NCBI RefSeq assembly: GCF_022440845.1
Contig: NZ_JAKNTO010000001.1
Coordinates: 2,046,001 to 2,110,000 of the forward strand
Reading direction: 5' to 3'
Source of the DNA: Ruminococcus sp. OA3
Lineage (GTDB): Bacteria; Bacillota; Clostridia; Lachnospirales; Lachnospiraceae
Length of the DNA: 64,000 bases
The notes under the pieces were generated by a model. The model was not told the origin of the DNA, made no database searches, and worked only from the letters and a program-made list of their open reading frames with translations. Positions 45,229-53,796 of this stretch are shown piece by piece; the stretch's first letter is position 1; each line of letters starts with the position of its first letter. The position numbers and the translations under genes were made by a program.

Positions 45229-47409
45229 ATGTCAGTTAAAATAGCGCTTGCGGGAAACCCGAACAGCGGTAAAACAACACTGTTTAATGCGTTGACCGGA
45301 TCGAATCAATTCGTGGGAAACTGGCCTGGCGTAACAGTAGAGAAAAAGGAAGGAAAATTAAAGGGTCAAAAAGATGTTGTGATTATGGACCTTCCGGGAA
45401 TCTACTCCCTGTCGCCGTATACGCTGGAAGAAGTGGTTGCAAGAAACTATCTGATCGGAGAGCGTCCGGATGCAATATTAAATATTGTGGATGGAACAAA
45501 TCTGGAGAGAAATCTCTATCTCACAACACAGCTCATGGAACTGGGAATACCGGTAATTATGGCAATCAACATGATCGATGTGGTGCGCAAAAAGGGAGAT
45601 CAGATCGATATCCGAAAACTTTCAAATGAACTGGGATGTGAGGTCGTAGAGATTTCTGCACTGAAAGGTGACGGTGTGAAAAATGCGGCTGAAAAGGCAG
45701 TGCGTCTCGCGCAGGACCAAAATGCCAAACCGCCCATTCACACATTTGGAGAAGAGACAGAGACGGCGCTGGAAGAGATTCAGACACGGCTCGGCTCTGA
45801 CATTCCCGCTGAACAGAAACGTTTTTACGCGGTGAAACTGTTTGAACGGGATGATAAGATAACGGAACAAATGTCAAATGTGCCGGATGTCGAAAATATC
45901 ATCCTCGATACGGAACGTGTGATGGAGGATGATGCAGAGAGTATCATTACGAATGAACGTTACATATATATTGCATCTGTAATTAAAAAGTGTTATGTAA
46001 AAAAGAACAGAGAAAAACTGACGATGTCGGATAAGATTGACCGGATTGTCACAAATCGTTTCCTGGCGATTCCGATCTTTGCGGTGGTCATGTATCTCGT
46101 CTATTTTGTATCTGTTACGACAGTGGGAACCTGGGCGACTGACTGGGCAAATGACGGAGTGTTTGGCGAAGGCTGGAGTTTATTTGGACTTCAGATTCCG
46201 GGTATACCAGGCGTTGTGAGTGATCTGCTGACATCCATTGGCTGTGCAGACTGGCTGCAGGGACTGATCGTAGACGGAATCATCGGCGGTGTCGGAGCGG
46301 TGCTTGGTTTTGTTCCGCAGATGCTGGTACTGTTTATCTTCCTGGCATTCCTGGAGGCATGCGGATACATGGCGCGTATCGCATTTATCATGGACCGTAT
46401 CTTCCGCAGATTCGGACTTTCCGGAAAATCGTTTATTCCGATGCTGATCGGAACCGGCTGCGGTGTTCCGGGTGTCATGGCTTCCAGAACAATTGAAAAT
46501 GACCGTGACAGAAAGATGACGATTATGACAACGACATTTATTCCGTGTGGTGCAAAGCTGCCGATCATCGCATTGATCGCTGGTGCACTGTTCGGAGGAG
46601 CTTCCTGGGTGGCACCGAGCGCTTACTTTGTGGGCATAGCGGCAATCATCTGTTCTGGAATTATTTTAAAGAAGACAAAAATGTTTGTAGGTGATCCTGC
46701 ACCGTTCGTTATGGAGCTTCCTGCATATCATCTGCCGACTGTTGGGAATGTATTGCGCAGCATGTGGGAGCGCGGATGGTCTTTCATTAAAAAGGCGGGA
46801 ACGATTATTCTGTTATCGACAATCTTTATCTGGTTTACTTCCAATTTCGGAATCGTAGATGGTAAACTGGGAATGGTTGAAGACTTAAGCGACGGTTTTC
46901 TGGCTGCGATTGGTTCGGTATTTGCATGGCTGTTTAAACCTCTGGGATGGGGCAACTGGCAGGCGGCTGTTGCAGCGATCACGGGTCTTGTTGCCAAAGA
47001 GAATGTTGTCGGTACGTTTGGCATTCTGTACGGTTTTGCAGAAGTAGCGGAGGACGGTGCGGAAGTCTGGGGAACACTCTCAGCAAGCTTTACTGCGGCC
47101 GCAGCGTATTCTTTCCTGGTATTCAACCTTCTGTGTGCGCCTTGTTTTGCAGCGATCGGAGCGATCAAACGTGAGATGAACAGTGCGAAATGGACCTGGT
47201 TTGCGATCGGCTATCAGACAATTTTCGCATATGCGGTATCTCTGTGCGTATACCAGATCTGGAACTGTATTGCGGGAGGGGGATTTACCATTGGAACGGC
47301 AGTTGCGATCCTGCTCATCATCGGATTTATCTACCTGCTTTTCAGACCGTATAAAGAGAGCAAGACATTGAACATATCTTTGAAAGGTATGAAGAAGGCA
47401 AAAGCCTGA
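45229..47409 (+). CDS. feoB: Ferrous iron transport protein FeoB
   Basis: A 726-residue GTPase-coupled iron(II) channel in the cytoplasmic membrane. The G domain has GNPNSGKTTLFNAL (P-loop, residues 9-22), DLPGIYSL (G3) and NMID (G4). A GDI helical domain follows, then about eight to ten hydrophobic segments with Gate-type motifs LIGTGCGVPGVMASRTIE (about residue 405) and AKENVVGTFGILYG. AGGAGG precedes the ATG. It is controlled by the palindromes at 45154 and 45188. Confidence 0.97.
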   Translation: MSVKIALAGNPNSGKTTLFNALTGSNQFVGNWPGVTVEKKEGKLKGQKDVVIMDLPGIYSLSPYTLEEVVARNYLIGERPDAILNIVDGTNLERNLYLTTQLMELGIPVIMAINMIDVVRKKGDQIDIRKLSNELGCEVVEISALKGDGVKNAAEKAVRLAQDQNAKPPIHTFGEETETALEEIQTRLGSDIPAEQKRFYAVKLFERDDKITEQMSNVPDVENIILDTERVMEDDAESIITNERYIYIASVIKKCYVKKNREKLTMSDKIDRIVTNRFLAIPIFAVVMYLVYFVSVTTVGTWATDWANDGVFGEGWSLFGLQIPGIPGVVSDLLTSIGCADWLQGLIVDGIIGGVGAVLGFVPQMLVLFIFLAFLEACGYMARIAFIMDRIFRRFGLSGKSFIPMLIGTGCGVPGVMASRTIENDRDRKMTIMTTTFIPCGAKLPIIALIAGALFGGASWVAPSAYFVGIAAIICSGIILKKTKMFVGDPAPFVMELPAYHLPTVGNVLRSMWERGWSFIKKAGTIILLSTIFIWFTSNFGIVDGKLGMVEDLSDGFLAAIGSVFAWLFKPLGWGNWQAAVAAITGLVAKENVVGTFGILYGFAEVAEDGAEVWGTLSASFTAAAAYSFLVFNLLCAPCFAAIGAIKREMNSAKWTWFAIGYQTIFAYAVSLCVYQIWNCIAGGGFTIGTAVAILLIIGFIYLLFRPYKESKTLNISLKGMKKAKA

Positions 47410-47430
47410 GTTTAAGAAAGAAGGGGTAAT

Positions 47431-47607
47431 ATGCTCGGATTTATCACAAATAACCTGGCAACAATCATCATAGGACTTATCTTACTGGGCATTATCCTGT
47501 TGGTCGTGCGCAGCATCCGCAGGGATAAAAAGGCTGGCAAATCCTGCGGTAGCTGCAAAGGGTGTTCAGGCGCATCGATATGTCACTCGAATAAAAAGGT
47601 CAGGTAA
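47431..47607 (+). CDS. FeoB-associated Cys-rich membrane protein
   Basis: A 58-residue protein. One hydrophobic helix (about residues 8-26, ATIIIGLILLGIILLVV) is followed by a basic segment and a Cys-rich tail CGSCKGCSGASICH with four cysteines (Cys39, 42, 45, 51). It begins 21 bp after feoB, with AAGGGG upstream. Small proteins of this pattern (FeoB-associated Cys-rich family) are found next to feoB in Firmicutes and may handle iron at the channel exit; that is inference. Confidence 0.8.
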   Translation: MLGFITNNLATIIIGLILLGIILLVVRSIRRDKKAGKSCGSCKGCSGASICHSNKKVR

Positions 47608-47627
47608 AACAGGAAGGCGGGAAGACA

Positions 47628-48011
47628 ATGTGGACACAGGAAGAAATCATTCAGGAACTGCATAAGCGGGGAAAACGGGTGACTCAGCAGCGCCGGGAAC
47701 TGATTGAAATTATTCTGGAAACAGACTGGACTTCCAGCAAAGAAATTTACTATGAGGCCGTTCGACAGGGGCAGAACATTGGCATGGCGACTGTTTACCG
47801 GATGCTAAACGTGCTGGAGGAGATCGGCGCGGTCGACCGCAGAAGCTATCAGATGGTGAATGAGGATAAGGAACCTGTTTCCATCATACTTCATCCGGGG
47901 AAAACAGATGAGAAAAACAAAGATCTCTGCCAGAAGATAGAAAGTGTTCTGCGGGAAAATGGCTGCCTGGAAGACCAGGAGTTTAGTATAGTCATTCGTG
48001 TTGAATCATAA
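47628..48011 (+). CDS. Fur-family-like regulator without the usual metal-binding tail
   Basis: A 127-residue protein with the Fur N-terminal winged helix: KRVTQQRRELIEIILE, then SSKEIYYEAVRQGQNIGMATVYRMLNVLEE (about residues 38-67), which is the recognition helix region. The C-terminal half, from NEDKEPVSIILHPGK onward, lacks the HHDHLICxxC zinc and iron motifs of Fur, Zur and PerR. It keeps only scattered Asp/His/Cys. It is 20 bp after the FeoB-associated gene, so it is probably part of the iron unit. It may be a metal-insensitive relative or an adapted sensor. Confidence 0.75.
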   Translation: MWTQEEIIQELHKRGKRVTQQRRELIEIILETDWTSSKEIYYEAVRQGQNIGMATVYRMLNVLEEIGAVDRRSYQMVNEDKEPVSIILHPGKTDEKNKDLCQKIESVLRENGCLEDQEFSIVIRVES

Positions 48012-48050
48012 ATTTTATTGTTTGTTGTGAAAAAATTCATAAATATCATC

Positions 48051-48078
48051 TTGAAATAAATGAAAGATATGTTACAAT
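48051..48078 (+). promoter_or_regulatory. Promoter of the nitroreductase-like gene
   Basis: TTGAAA (48051-48056), 16-bp spacer, TACAAT (48073-48078), 29 bp before the start. Confidence 0.6.
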
Positions 48079-48106
48079 AATATTACAAAATAATAAGGGT
48101 GATATT

Positions 48107-48871
48107 ATGAATTTATATGAGGCAGTATATGCCAGAAAATCTGTGCGCAGCTTTGCACAGGACGTAGTCAGCGCAAAAGTGCTGGATGGAATTAAAAAAT
48201 TTTACCAGGAAGTAGAGGGTTTATTTACCGGTATCGAGACCGATCTGGTTATCGTAGATAAGCGGAAAGACAATAAAAGCGGTATCGGCCTGGCGAGTGT
48301 CAGGGCCCCCTACTATCTTGCTTTATATACGACAGAGCAGGAAAAATGTATGATGAATGCCGGATATATTATGCAGCAGATGGTTCTTTACCTCTGTAGT
48401 CATGGGCTGGGGAGCTGCTACGTCGGCATGAAGGTTATGAAGCCGTCCATGAGAAAGAAAAATGATAAGTCACTTGTCTGCCTTGTGGCGTTCGGAAAGA
48501 GCAAAGGGGGATATACGCGCAAAATATCGGAAGCGAAAAGGCTGGAACTGAAAGAGCTCTGCGTCTATAAGGAGAAGCCAAGGCTTTGGATGAATCAGCT
48601 GCTGGAGGCAGGGAGGCTTGCGCCGTCCAGTATGAATTCACAGCCGTGGAGATTTGTCGTGTATGATAACAGGATCCATGTTTTTTCTAAACGGCATAAG
48701 TCAAATCAGCTGGGAAAATATACAGAGCTGAATTTTGGTATTCTGTTCAGCAATATGATGGCGGTGGCGGAAGAACTCTGGCTTGATGTCGATCTGATCC
48801 GGCTGGAGGGAATCAGCCAGAAAACATTTCCGAACAGTCAGTATGTTTTAAGTGTAATTTTAAGGGCATAA
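48107..48871 (+). CDS. Nitroreductase family protein
   Basis: A 254-residue flavin-dependent oxidoreductase of the nitroreductase fold. The opening EAVYARKSVRSF contains the FMN phosphate-binding Arg-Lys-Ser-Arg, and the RLAPSSMNSQPWRFVVY motif (about residue 169) is the FMN-binding core of the second half. It resembles the two-subdomain TM1586-like group rather than classic NfsB. The natural substrate is unknown. It has its own promoter and sits next to the iron cluster without a visible operator palindrome. Confidence 0.78.
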   Translation: MNLYEAVYARKSVRSFAQDVVSAKVLDGIKKFYQEVEGLFTGIETDLVIVDKRKDNKSGIGLASVRAPYYLALYTTEQEKCMMNAGYIMQQMVLYLCSHGLGSCYVGMKVMKPSMRKKNDKSLVCLVAFGKSKGGYTRKISEAKRLELKELCVYKEKPRLWMNQLLEAGRLAPSSMNSQPWRFVVYDNRIHVFSKRHKSNQLGKYTELNFGILFSNMMAVAEELWLDVDLIRLEGISQKTFPNSQYVLSVILRA

Positions 48872-48875
48872 AGTG

Positions 48876-48904
48876 TTGACAAGTAATGGGATTTATAGTA
48901 TATT
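48876..48904 (+). promoter_or_regulatory. Promoter of tRNA-Gly
   Basis: TTGACA (48876-48881), 17-bp spacer, TATATT (48899-48904), 23 bp before the tRNA. Confidence 0.85.
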
Positions 48905-48927
48905 ATAAATCGGTCAGTAAATGACAG

Positions 48928-49000
48928 GCGCGAGTGGCTCAGTTGGTGGAGCGCGACCTTGCCAAGGTCGAGGCCGCGGGTTCGAGTCCCGTCTCGCGCT
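48928..49000 (+). tRNA. tRNA-Gly (anticodon GCC)
   Basis: A 73-nt cloverleaf. Acceptor GCGCGAG pairs with CTCGCGC, the D stem is GCTC/GAGC, and the anticodon stem CGACC/GGTCG holds loop TTGCCAA with anticodon GCC at 48961-48963. The T arm is GCGGG-TTCGAGT-CCCGT. The discriminator is U, as for glycine, and the CCA end is not encoded. Confidence 0.97.
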
Positions 49001-49084
49001 CTTACGTTGAGAGTCTTGGAATACGCAGGTTGCGGATTTCAGGGCTTTTTGTTTTTAATTATAGCAGTAGAGAGGAGAGTATTT

Positions 49085-50044
49085 ATGATGAGACGAAGTA
49101 GGAATTTTCTGTTGGCAGTCCTGATGATTGGATGCATGGCTGCATTCGTTACCGGCTGTAAGGATAAAGAGGAAGGCACAGCTTCTGTTACAACGGCGGA
49201 ACCTCAGAAATATGTATCCAAAGATGAAAATATGGTGATCTATCTGCCGGATGATACCTGGTCGACAGACGAAGAGAGCAGTGACCTGCATATTTTTACT
49301 TCTGTGGACGGGCTGATCATGATTTCACATACGGCGAATGCAGGGGAGGAGATGTTCCCGGAAGAAGAACAGGACCTGAAAAAAATTCTGGATGCGGAAG
49401 GATATATAAGTGAAGGATATGAGGTGGAAGAATTTGAAAAAAATCAGATTTCTTCCATGAAATCTTATAAAGCGGTGATCCGTTATACGGATAAAAAATC
49501 GACTTATACGTACGGTGTGCTCTATGGAACGATTCTGGGAGACGATGTCTATCTCGCGAGTGCCATGGTTCTCAGTGATGACAAACCGACCCTGGAGGGG
49601 ATCAAAAAGGCTGTATATGGTTTCGAATGGACACCGGATGAGGTGGTGCAGCCTGAGGAGACAAAGGCGGCAGATGATGAGATTGTGACACCGGAGGTGA
49701 CAAAAGAAATAACGCCGGAAGCTACATCTGAGCCGACACCTGAGGCAACGCCGGAGACAACACCGGTACCGACACCTGAGGCAACGCCGGAGCCGACGCA
49801 GGAAGCGCCGCAGGAAGCAACACCGGAGCCCGCGCCTGTTTCGCCGGAAGATGTGACAGCGCTCAGCAGGGACGGCGTGTGCAGTTCACCTGCCTATGTG
49901 AGGACCGGACCGAATACGGCGAGCGCGATTCTGGGCAGTCTGGAGCAGGGGGATACCGTTACCATCACCGGTGAAATCAGAAACTGGTATCAGATTTCTT
50001 ATCAGGGATCTACGGCGTACATCTGTAAAGACTATATGCAGTAG
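49085..50044 (+). CDS. Lipoprotein with Pro/Thr-rich linker and C-terminal SH3 domain
   Basis: A 319-residue secreted lipoprotein. The signal peptide ends with the lipobox FVTGC (Cys at about residue 23). The middle domain (about 35-185, KYVSKDENMVIYLPDDTW) is a conserved extracellular fold of unknown function. A Thr/Pro/Glu repeat linker with many TPEATPEPT-like units lies at about 205-262. The C-terminal bacterial SH3 domain is SPAYVRTGPNTASAILGSLE and onward, ending AYICKDYMQ, and may bind peptidoglycan. The frame extends into the upstream tRNA, but the start at 49085 has a GAGGAG site. Confidence 0.82.
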   Translation: MMRRSRNFLLAVLMIGCMAAFVTGCKDKEEGTASVTTAEPQKYVSKDENMVIYLPDDTWSTDEESSDLHIFTSVDGLIMISHTANAGEEMFPEEEQDLKKILDAEGYISEGYEVEEFEKNQISSMKSYKAVIRYTDKKSTYTYGVLYGTILGDDVYLASAMVLSDDKPTLEGIKKAVYGFEWTPDEVVQPEETKAADDEIVTPEVTKEITPEATSEPTPEATPETTPVPTPEATPEPTQEAPQEATPEPAPVSPEDVTALSRDGVCSSPAYVRTGPNTASAILGSLEQGDTVTITGEIRNWYQISYQGSTAYICKDYMQ

Positions 50045-50107
50045 ACAGAAAAATAAAATTGTGCTATATTTAAGAAATATATATATACATTACAAAGGAG
50101 ACGTACG

Positions 50108-50419
50108 ATGGTAGCAACTTCTATATTATTCAGCAGGTCATTTGAAATTTTCCTGATTGTTGCACTGGCTGTCATTACAGTATTGCTGTTTACAGGAAAT
50201 GGATCATTTATGCTGAAGTCCAGGAACTCAACGAAGACCAGAACTCCGGAAGAAGAAAAGAAGATGGGAAGACAGCTGAGTTATGTGACCGGAATCTGGC
50301 TGCTGGCCGAATTCCTGCTGTTGTTTTTCGGTAATTCTGCAATTGCCAGTATCATTTATATCGTAGTAATTGTAATTTCTATGATCATACTGGTGAAATT
50401 TTTTAAGAATAATGGATAA
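50108..50419 (+). CDS. Small membrane protein (DUF3784-like)
   Basis: A 103-residue protein with three hydrophobic segments (about residues 12-30, 58-75, 77-97) and a short charged loop with KTRTPEEEKKMGRQLS. It resembles small DUF3784 proteins, of unknown function. AAAGGAG precedes the ATG. It is followed by a hairpin that probably terminates it. Confidence 0.65.
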   Translation: MVATSILFSRSFEIFLIVALAVITVLLFTGNGSFMLKSRNSTKTRTPEEEKKMGRQLSYVTGIWLLAEFLLLFFGNSAIASIIYIVVIVISMIILVKFFKNNG

Positions 50420-50428
50420 AAGAAATCC

Positions 50429-50467
50429 GGGGATAGTGGGAAAGTTAATTTCCTCTGTCCCTGATTT
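50429..50467 (+). terminator. Probable terminator before punA-like gene
   Basis: GGGGATAG...GGGAAA pairs imperfectly with TTTCCTCTGTCCC, followed by TGATTTT. The stem has two or three mismatches. Confidence 0.55.
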
Positions 50468-50517
50468 TATCTGTAATTTCAAATACGCCCCGGCGTATTC
50501 AAGTGGAGGAGGCAGCG

Positions 50518-51342
50518 ATGCAAAAGGAGTATGAGCGTTTAAGACAATGTGTGGAATTCATACAAAAACAGGTGGATTTCAAACCGAAAGCGGCGGTTGT
50601 TCTGGGTAGCGGTCTTGGCAGCTTTGCGGAGGCGATCGATGTATGTGCAGTTTTACCGTACTGCGATATTCCCGGTTTTCCAACATCGAGCGTACCGGGA
50701 CATGCGGGACGGTTTGTGTTCGGATATGTGGGCAGTCTTCCTGTGGTTGTGATGCAGGGAAGGGTACACTATTATGAGGGATATTCGATTCAGGATGTGG
50801 TGCTGCCAATCCGTGTGATGAAGCTTCTGGGTGCAGATACCCTGCTGCTCACCAACGCGGCGGGCGGACTGAACACGGAGTACGAAGGCGGCAACCTGAT
50901 GCTGATCACGGATCAGATCGCGTCCTTTGTACCATCTGTACTGCGGGGAGAAAATATAGAAGAACTCGGAGAGCGTTTTCCGGATATGAGTGAAATATAT
51001 GACAGGACATTGGGAAATCTGGTAAAAGAATGCGCTGATGAGCTGGGAATTGCGCTGAAGGAAGGGGTCTATATTCAGCTTCCGGGGCCAAACTATGAGT
51101 CCCCGCAGGAAGTGAAGATGTGCAGGCTTCTGGGTGCGGATGCAGTTGGTATGAGTACGGCATGTGAAGCTGTCGCCGCCAACCATATGGGGATGAAAAT
51201 CTGCGGGATTTCCTGTATTACGAATCTTGCATGCGGCTTGACAGACAGGCCGCTCTCCCATCAGGAGGTGCAGGAGGTATCTGGACGTGTTACCGATACA
51301 TTTCAGAAGCTGGTGCGTACTGTACTGGAACGACTGGGATGA
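50518..51342 (+). CDS. Purine-nucleoside phosphorylase
   Basis: A 274-residue trimeric PNP that cleaves inosine and guanosine with phosphate. Signature segments are VVLGSGLGSFAEAI (about residue 27), GHAGRFVFGYVGSLPVVVMQ, GRVHYYEGYSIQDV and LLLTNAAGGLNTEYEGG (about 108-124). PGPNYESPQEVKMCRLLGA and MSTACEAVAANHMGMK follow, closing with ITNLACGL. The ATG at 50518 lies after GGAGGAGGCAG and is preferred over the GTG at 50503. It links to purine salvage. Confidence 0.93.
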   Translation: MQKEYERLRQCVEFIQKQVDFKPKAAVVLGSGLGSFAEAIDVCAVLPYCDIPGFPTSSVPGHAGRFVFGYVGSLPVVVMQGRVHYYEGYSIQDVVLPIRVMKLLGADTLLLTNAAGGLNTEYEGGNLMLITDQIASFVPSVLRGENIEELGERFPDMSEIYDRTLGNLVKECADELGIALKEGVYIQLPGPNYESPQEVKMCRLLGADAVGMSTACEAVAANHMGMKICGISCITNLACGLTDRPLSHQEVQEVSGRVTDTFQKLVRTVLERLG

Positions 51343-51368
51343 TGGAGATAACGAAGGGAGAATGAGTC

Positions 51369-52307
51369 ATGGGAATGGAAGTACGAAAAGTACGGTCAGG
51401 GACAGACGGACTTTTGCTGGATGTGCTGATAGGCGAACCCTCCGGAATACCGCAGGGGATTGTGCAGATATGTCACGGAATGAGTGAGCACAAGGAGCGT
51501 TACCTTCCTTTTATGGAATATCTGAATCATCAGGGATTTATTGCAGTGATACATGACCACCGCGGACACGGAAACAGTGTGAAACGGAAAGAGGACCTCG
51601 GCTATATGTACGGGAGCGGGGGACGGGCGCTGGCTGAAGATGCGTATCAGATTACGGCGCTCTGCAAAAAAAGATATCCGGGTCTTCCATTGGTCCTGTT
51701 CGGACACAGCATGGGTTCGCTGGTAGCGCGCGCGTATACCAAACAGTACGACATTGAGCTGGATATGCTGATCCTCTCAGGGTCGCCTTCAGCAAATTCG
51801 GCACTGGGTCTGGGAAAATGCGTGGCTCACGCAGAAAAGTTTATATTTGGAGACCGTCATAAGAGCCGTCTGATCGAATTTCTTTCTTTCGGGGGGTTTG
51901 CAGGACGGTTTGCGGGGGAAAAGAACAGGTATGCGTGGATCTGTTCTGATAAAGACGTTTATCTGGAATATGAACGTTCTCCGGAGTGTGGATTTGTATT
52001 TACAGATGATGCATATCTTGCACTGTTTGAACTGATGAGTGAAGTGTATTCTGAAAAAGGCTGGAATTGCAGGAAGCCGGATCTGCCGATCCTTTTTATC
52101 GGAGGGGCGGATGATCCATGCATTGGGAATGTCAGGAAATTTAAAAAAGCTCTGATGTCGATGCGCCTGGCGGGATACCGGAATGTGAAGGGAAAATTAT
52201 ATCCGGGGATGCGCCATGAAATTTTAAATGAAGGAAATAAGCAGAAAGTCTTTTCGGACGTCTGCAAATACATGAAAAAACAGTTGCGGAATGGAGAAAA
52301 CAGATGA
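51369..52307 (+). CDS. Alpha/beta hydrolase (lysophospholipase/monoacylglycerol lipase-like)
   Basis: A 312-residue serine hydrolase of the Hydrolase_4 type. The oxyanion region is IVQICHGMSEHKERYLPF. The nucleophile elbow is VLFGHSMGSLVARAY (Ser at about residue 121). A catalytic Asp (GGADDPCIG, about 245) and a His (GMRHEILNE, about 283) complete the triad. It is cytoplasmic, with no signal. It overlaps malQ by 4 bp and would act on monoglycerides or related esters. Confidence 0.85.
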   Translation: MGMEVRKVRSGTDGLLLDVLIGEPSGIPQGIVQICHGMSEHKERYLPFMEYLNHQGFIAVIHDHRGHGNSVKRKEDLGYMYGSGGRALAEDAYQITALCKKRYPGLPLVLFGHSMGSLVARAYTKQYDIELDMLILSGSPSANSALGLGKCVAHAEKFIFGDRHKSRLIEFLSFGGFAGRFAGEKNRYAWICSDKDVYLEYERSPECGFVFTDDAYLALFELMSEVYSEKGWNCRKPDLPILFIGGADDPCIGNVRKFKKALMSMRLAGYRNVKGKLYPGMRHEILNEGNKQKVFSDVCKYMKKQLRNGENR

Positions 52308-53779
52308 GAAGTAGTGGTATTTTGCTGCCGGTTGCATCTTTGCCGTCGAAATACGGCATCGGCAGTTTTTCGAAGGAAGCGTATGAATTTGTAGATCAGC
52401 TTGAGAGGGCAGGACAGAAAATCTGGCAGATCCTGCCGCTCGGACCGACAGGGTACGGGGATTCTCCGTATCAGTCTTTTTCTACGTACGCCGGCAACCC
52501 GTATTTTATCAATCTCGAGACACTGATCGAGGAAGGGCTTCTGACGGATGAGGAGTGTGATGCGTTTACCTATGGAACCCATCCGGCATATATAGACTAT
52601 GACAAAGTGTTTGATGCACGCAATGTTCTGCTGCGTAAAGCGTATGAGCGTTTTGTTCCGGATGATAATTTCGGTGAGTTTACGAGGAGCAATGGATATT
52701 GGCTGGAAGATTATGCGCTGTACATGGCGATCAAAGACAGCCGCGATGGCAGGAGCTGGACGGAATGGGAGGAAGAACTGAGGGATCGCCAGCCGAGTGC
52801 GATTCAGGCAATACGTGAAGAGCTTGCATTTGAAATACAGTATTATCGGTTCAAACAGTATAAATTTTATACGCAGTGGGATAAGCTAAAACGATATGCT
52901 AATAATAAAGGTATTCAGATCATTGGAGATATGCCGATCTATGTAGCTTTTGACAGCTCAGATGCATGGGCGAATCCCCTTTTGTTTCAGTTTGATGAGC
53001 ACAATCAGCCGGTAGCTGTAGCAGGCTGTCCGCCGGATTATTTTGCTCCGAAAGGACAGCTCTGGGGTAACCCGCTGTACAGCTGGGAATATCACAGGGA
53101 GACAGGATACAGCTGGTGGGTACAGCGGATGCAGCACAGTCTGCGCCTGTATGATGTGGTCCGTGTCGATCATTTCCGCGGTTTTGACGAATATTATTCT
53201 GTCCCCTTTGGAAATGAGACAGCAGAATTCGGACACTGGGAAAAAGGTCCAGGTCTGGAACTGTTCCATGCACTCAGGGAAAAAGTGGAAAATCTGAGTG
53301 TCATCGCAGAAGATCTGGGATTTTTGACAGACAGTGTCCTGCAGCTTGTCAAGGATACCGGTTACCCGGGAATGAAGGTGCTGGAGTTTGCTTTTGATGA
53401 CGGGGCGGACTGTCTTTATCTGCCGCATAATTTTATACAGAACAGCATCGTGTATACGGGAACGCATGATAATGATACGCTTGCAGGATGGATCGCTTCT
53501 ATGGGAGAGCATACCAGAAACTATACGAAGGCGTATCTGGATCTGGAAGATGATGATACTGAAAAAATGGTCTGGGCGCTGATTCGCCTGGCTCTCGGCA
53601 GTGTTGCCGAGAGAGCAGTCATTCCAATGCAGGATTATCTCTGTCTGGGAACAGAGGCCAGGATCAATGTGCCGTCCACACTGGGGAACAACTGGAAGTG
53701 GAGACTGCAAAAAGAGCAGTTTACAGATGAACTGGCTGATAAGATCCGCAGTGTCAGCGCCGTATATGGAAGACTGTAA
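52304..53779 (+). CDS. malQ: 4-alpha-glucanotransferase
   Basis: A 491-residue GH77 disproportionating enzyme that rearranges maltodextrins. The opening RSSGILLPVASLPSKYGIGS and the QILPLGPTGYGDSPYQSFS region are typical. The catalytic nucleophile Asp lies in VVRVDHFRGFDEYYSVP (about residue 288) and the general acid Glu in NLSVIAEDLGF (about 335). The transition-state Asp lies in YTGTHDNDTLAGW. It overlaps the hydrolase gene by 4 bp and lies upstream of an ABC exporter. Confidence 0.94.
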   Translation: MRSSGILLPVASLPSKYGIGSFSKEAYEFVDQLERAGQKIWQILPLGPTGYGDSPYQSFSTYAGNPYFINLETLIEEGLLTDEECDAFTYGTHPAYIDYDKVFDARNVLLRKAYERFVPDDNFGEFTRSNGYWLEDYALYMAIKDSRDGRSWTEWEEELRDRQPSAIQAIREELAFEIQYYRFKQYKFYTQWDKLKRYANNKGIQIIGDMPIYVAFDSSDAWANPLLFQFDEHNQPVAVAGCPPDYFAPKGQLWGNPLYSWEYHRETGYSWWVQRMQHSLRLYDVVRVDHFRGFDEYYSVPFGNETAEFGHWEKGPGLELFHALREKVENLSVIAEDLGFLTDSVLQLVKDTGYPGMKVLEFAFDDGADCLYLPHNFIQNSIVYTGTHDNDTLAGWIASMGEHTRNYTKAYLDLEDDDTEKMVWALIRLALGSVAERAVIPMQDYLCLGTEARINVPSTLGNNWKWRLQKEQFTDELADKIRSVSAVYGRL

Positions 53780-53796
53780 AGAATAGGATGACAGCT

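Noticed and set aside
48959-49084. An upstream extension of the SH3 lipoprotein gene into the tRNA
   Set aside because: It would begin inside tRNA-Gly, and the lipoprotein signal peptide starts only at 49085.
49697-49850. A tandem DNA repeat in the lipoprotein gene
   Set aside because: It is the coding side of the Pro/Thr/Glu linker, a common low-complexity protein spacer, so it is described with the gene and not as a separate element.
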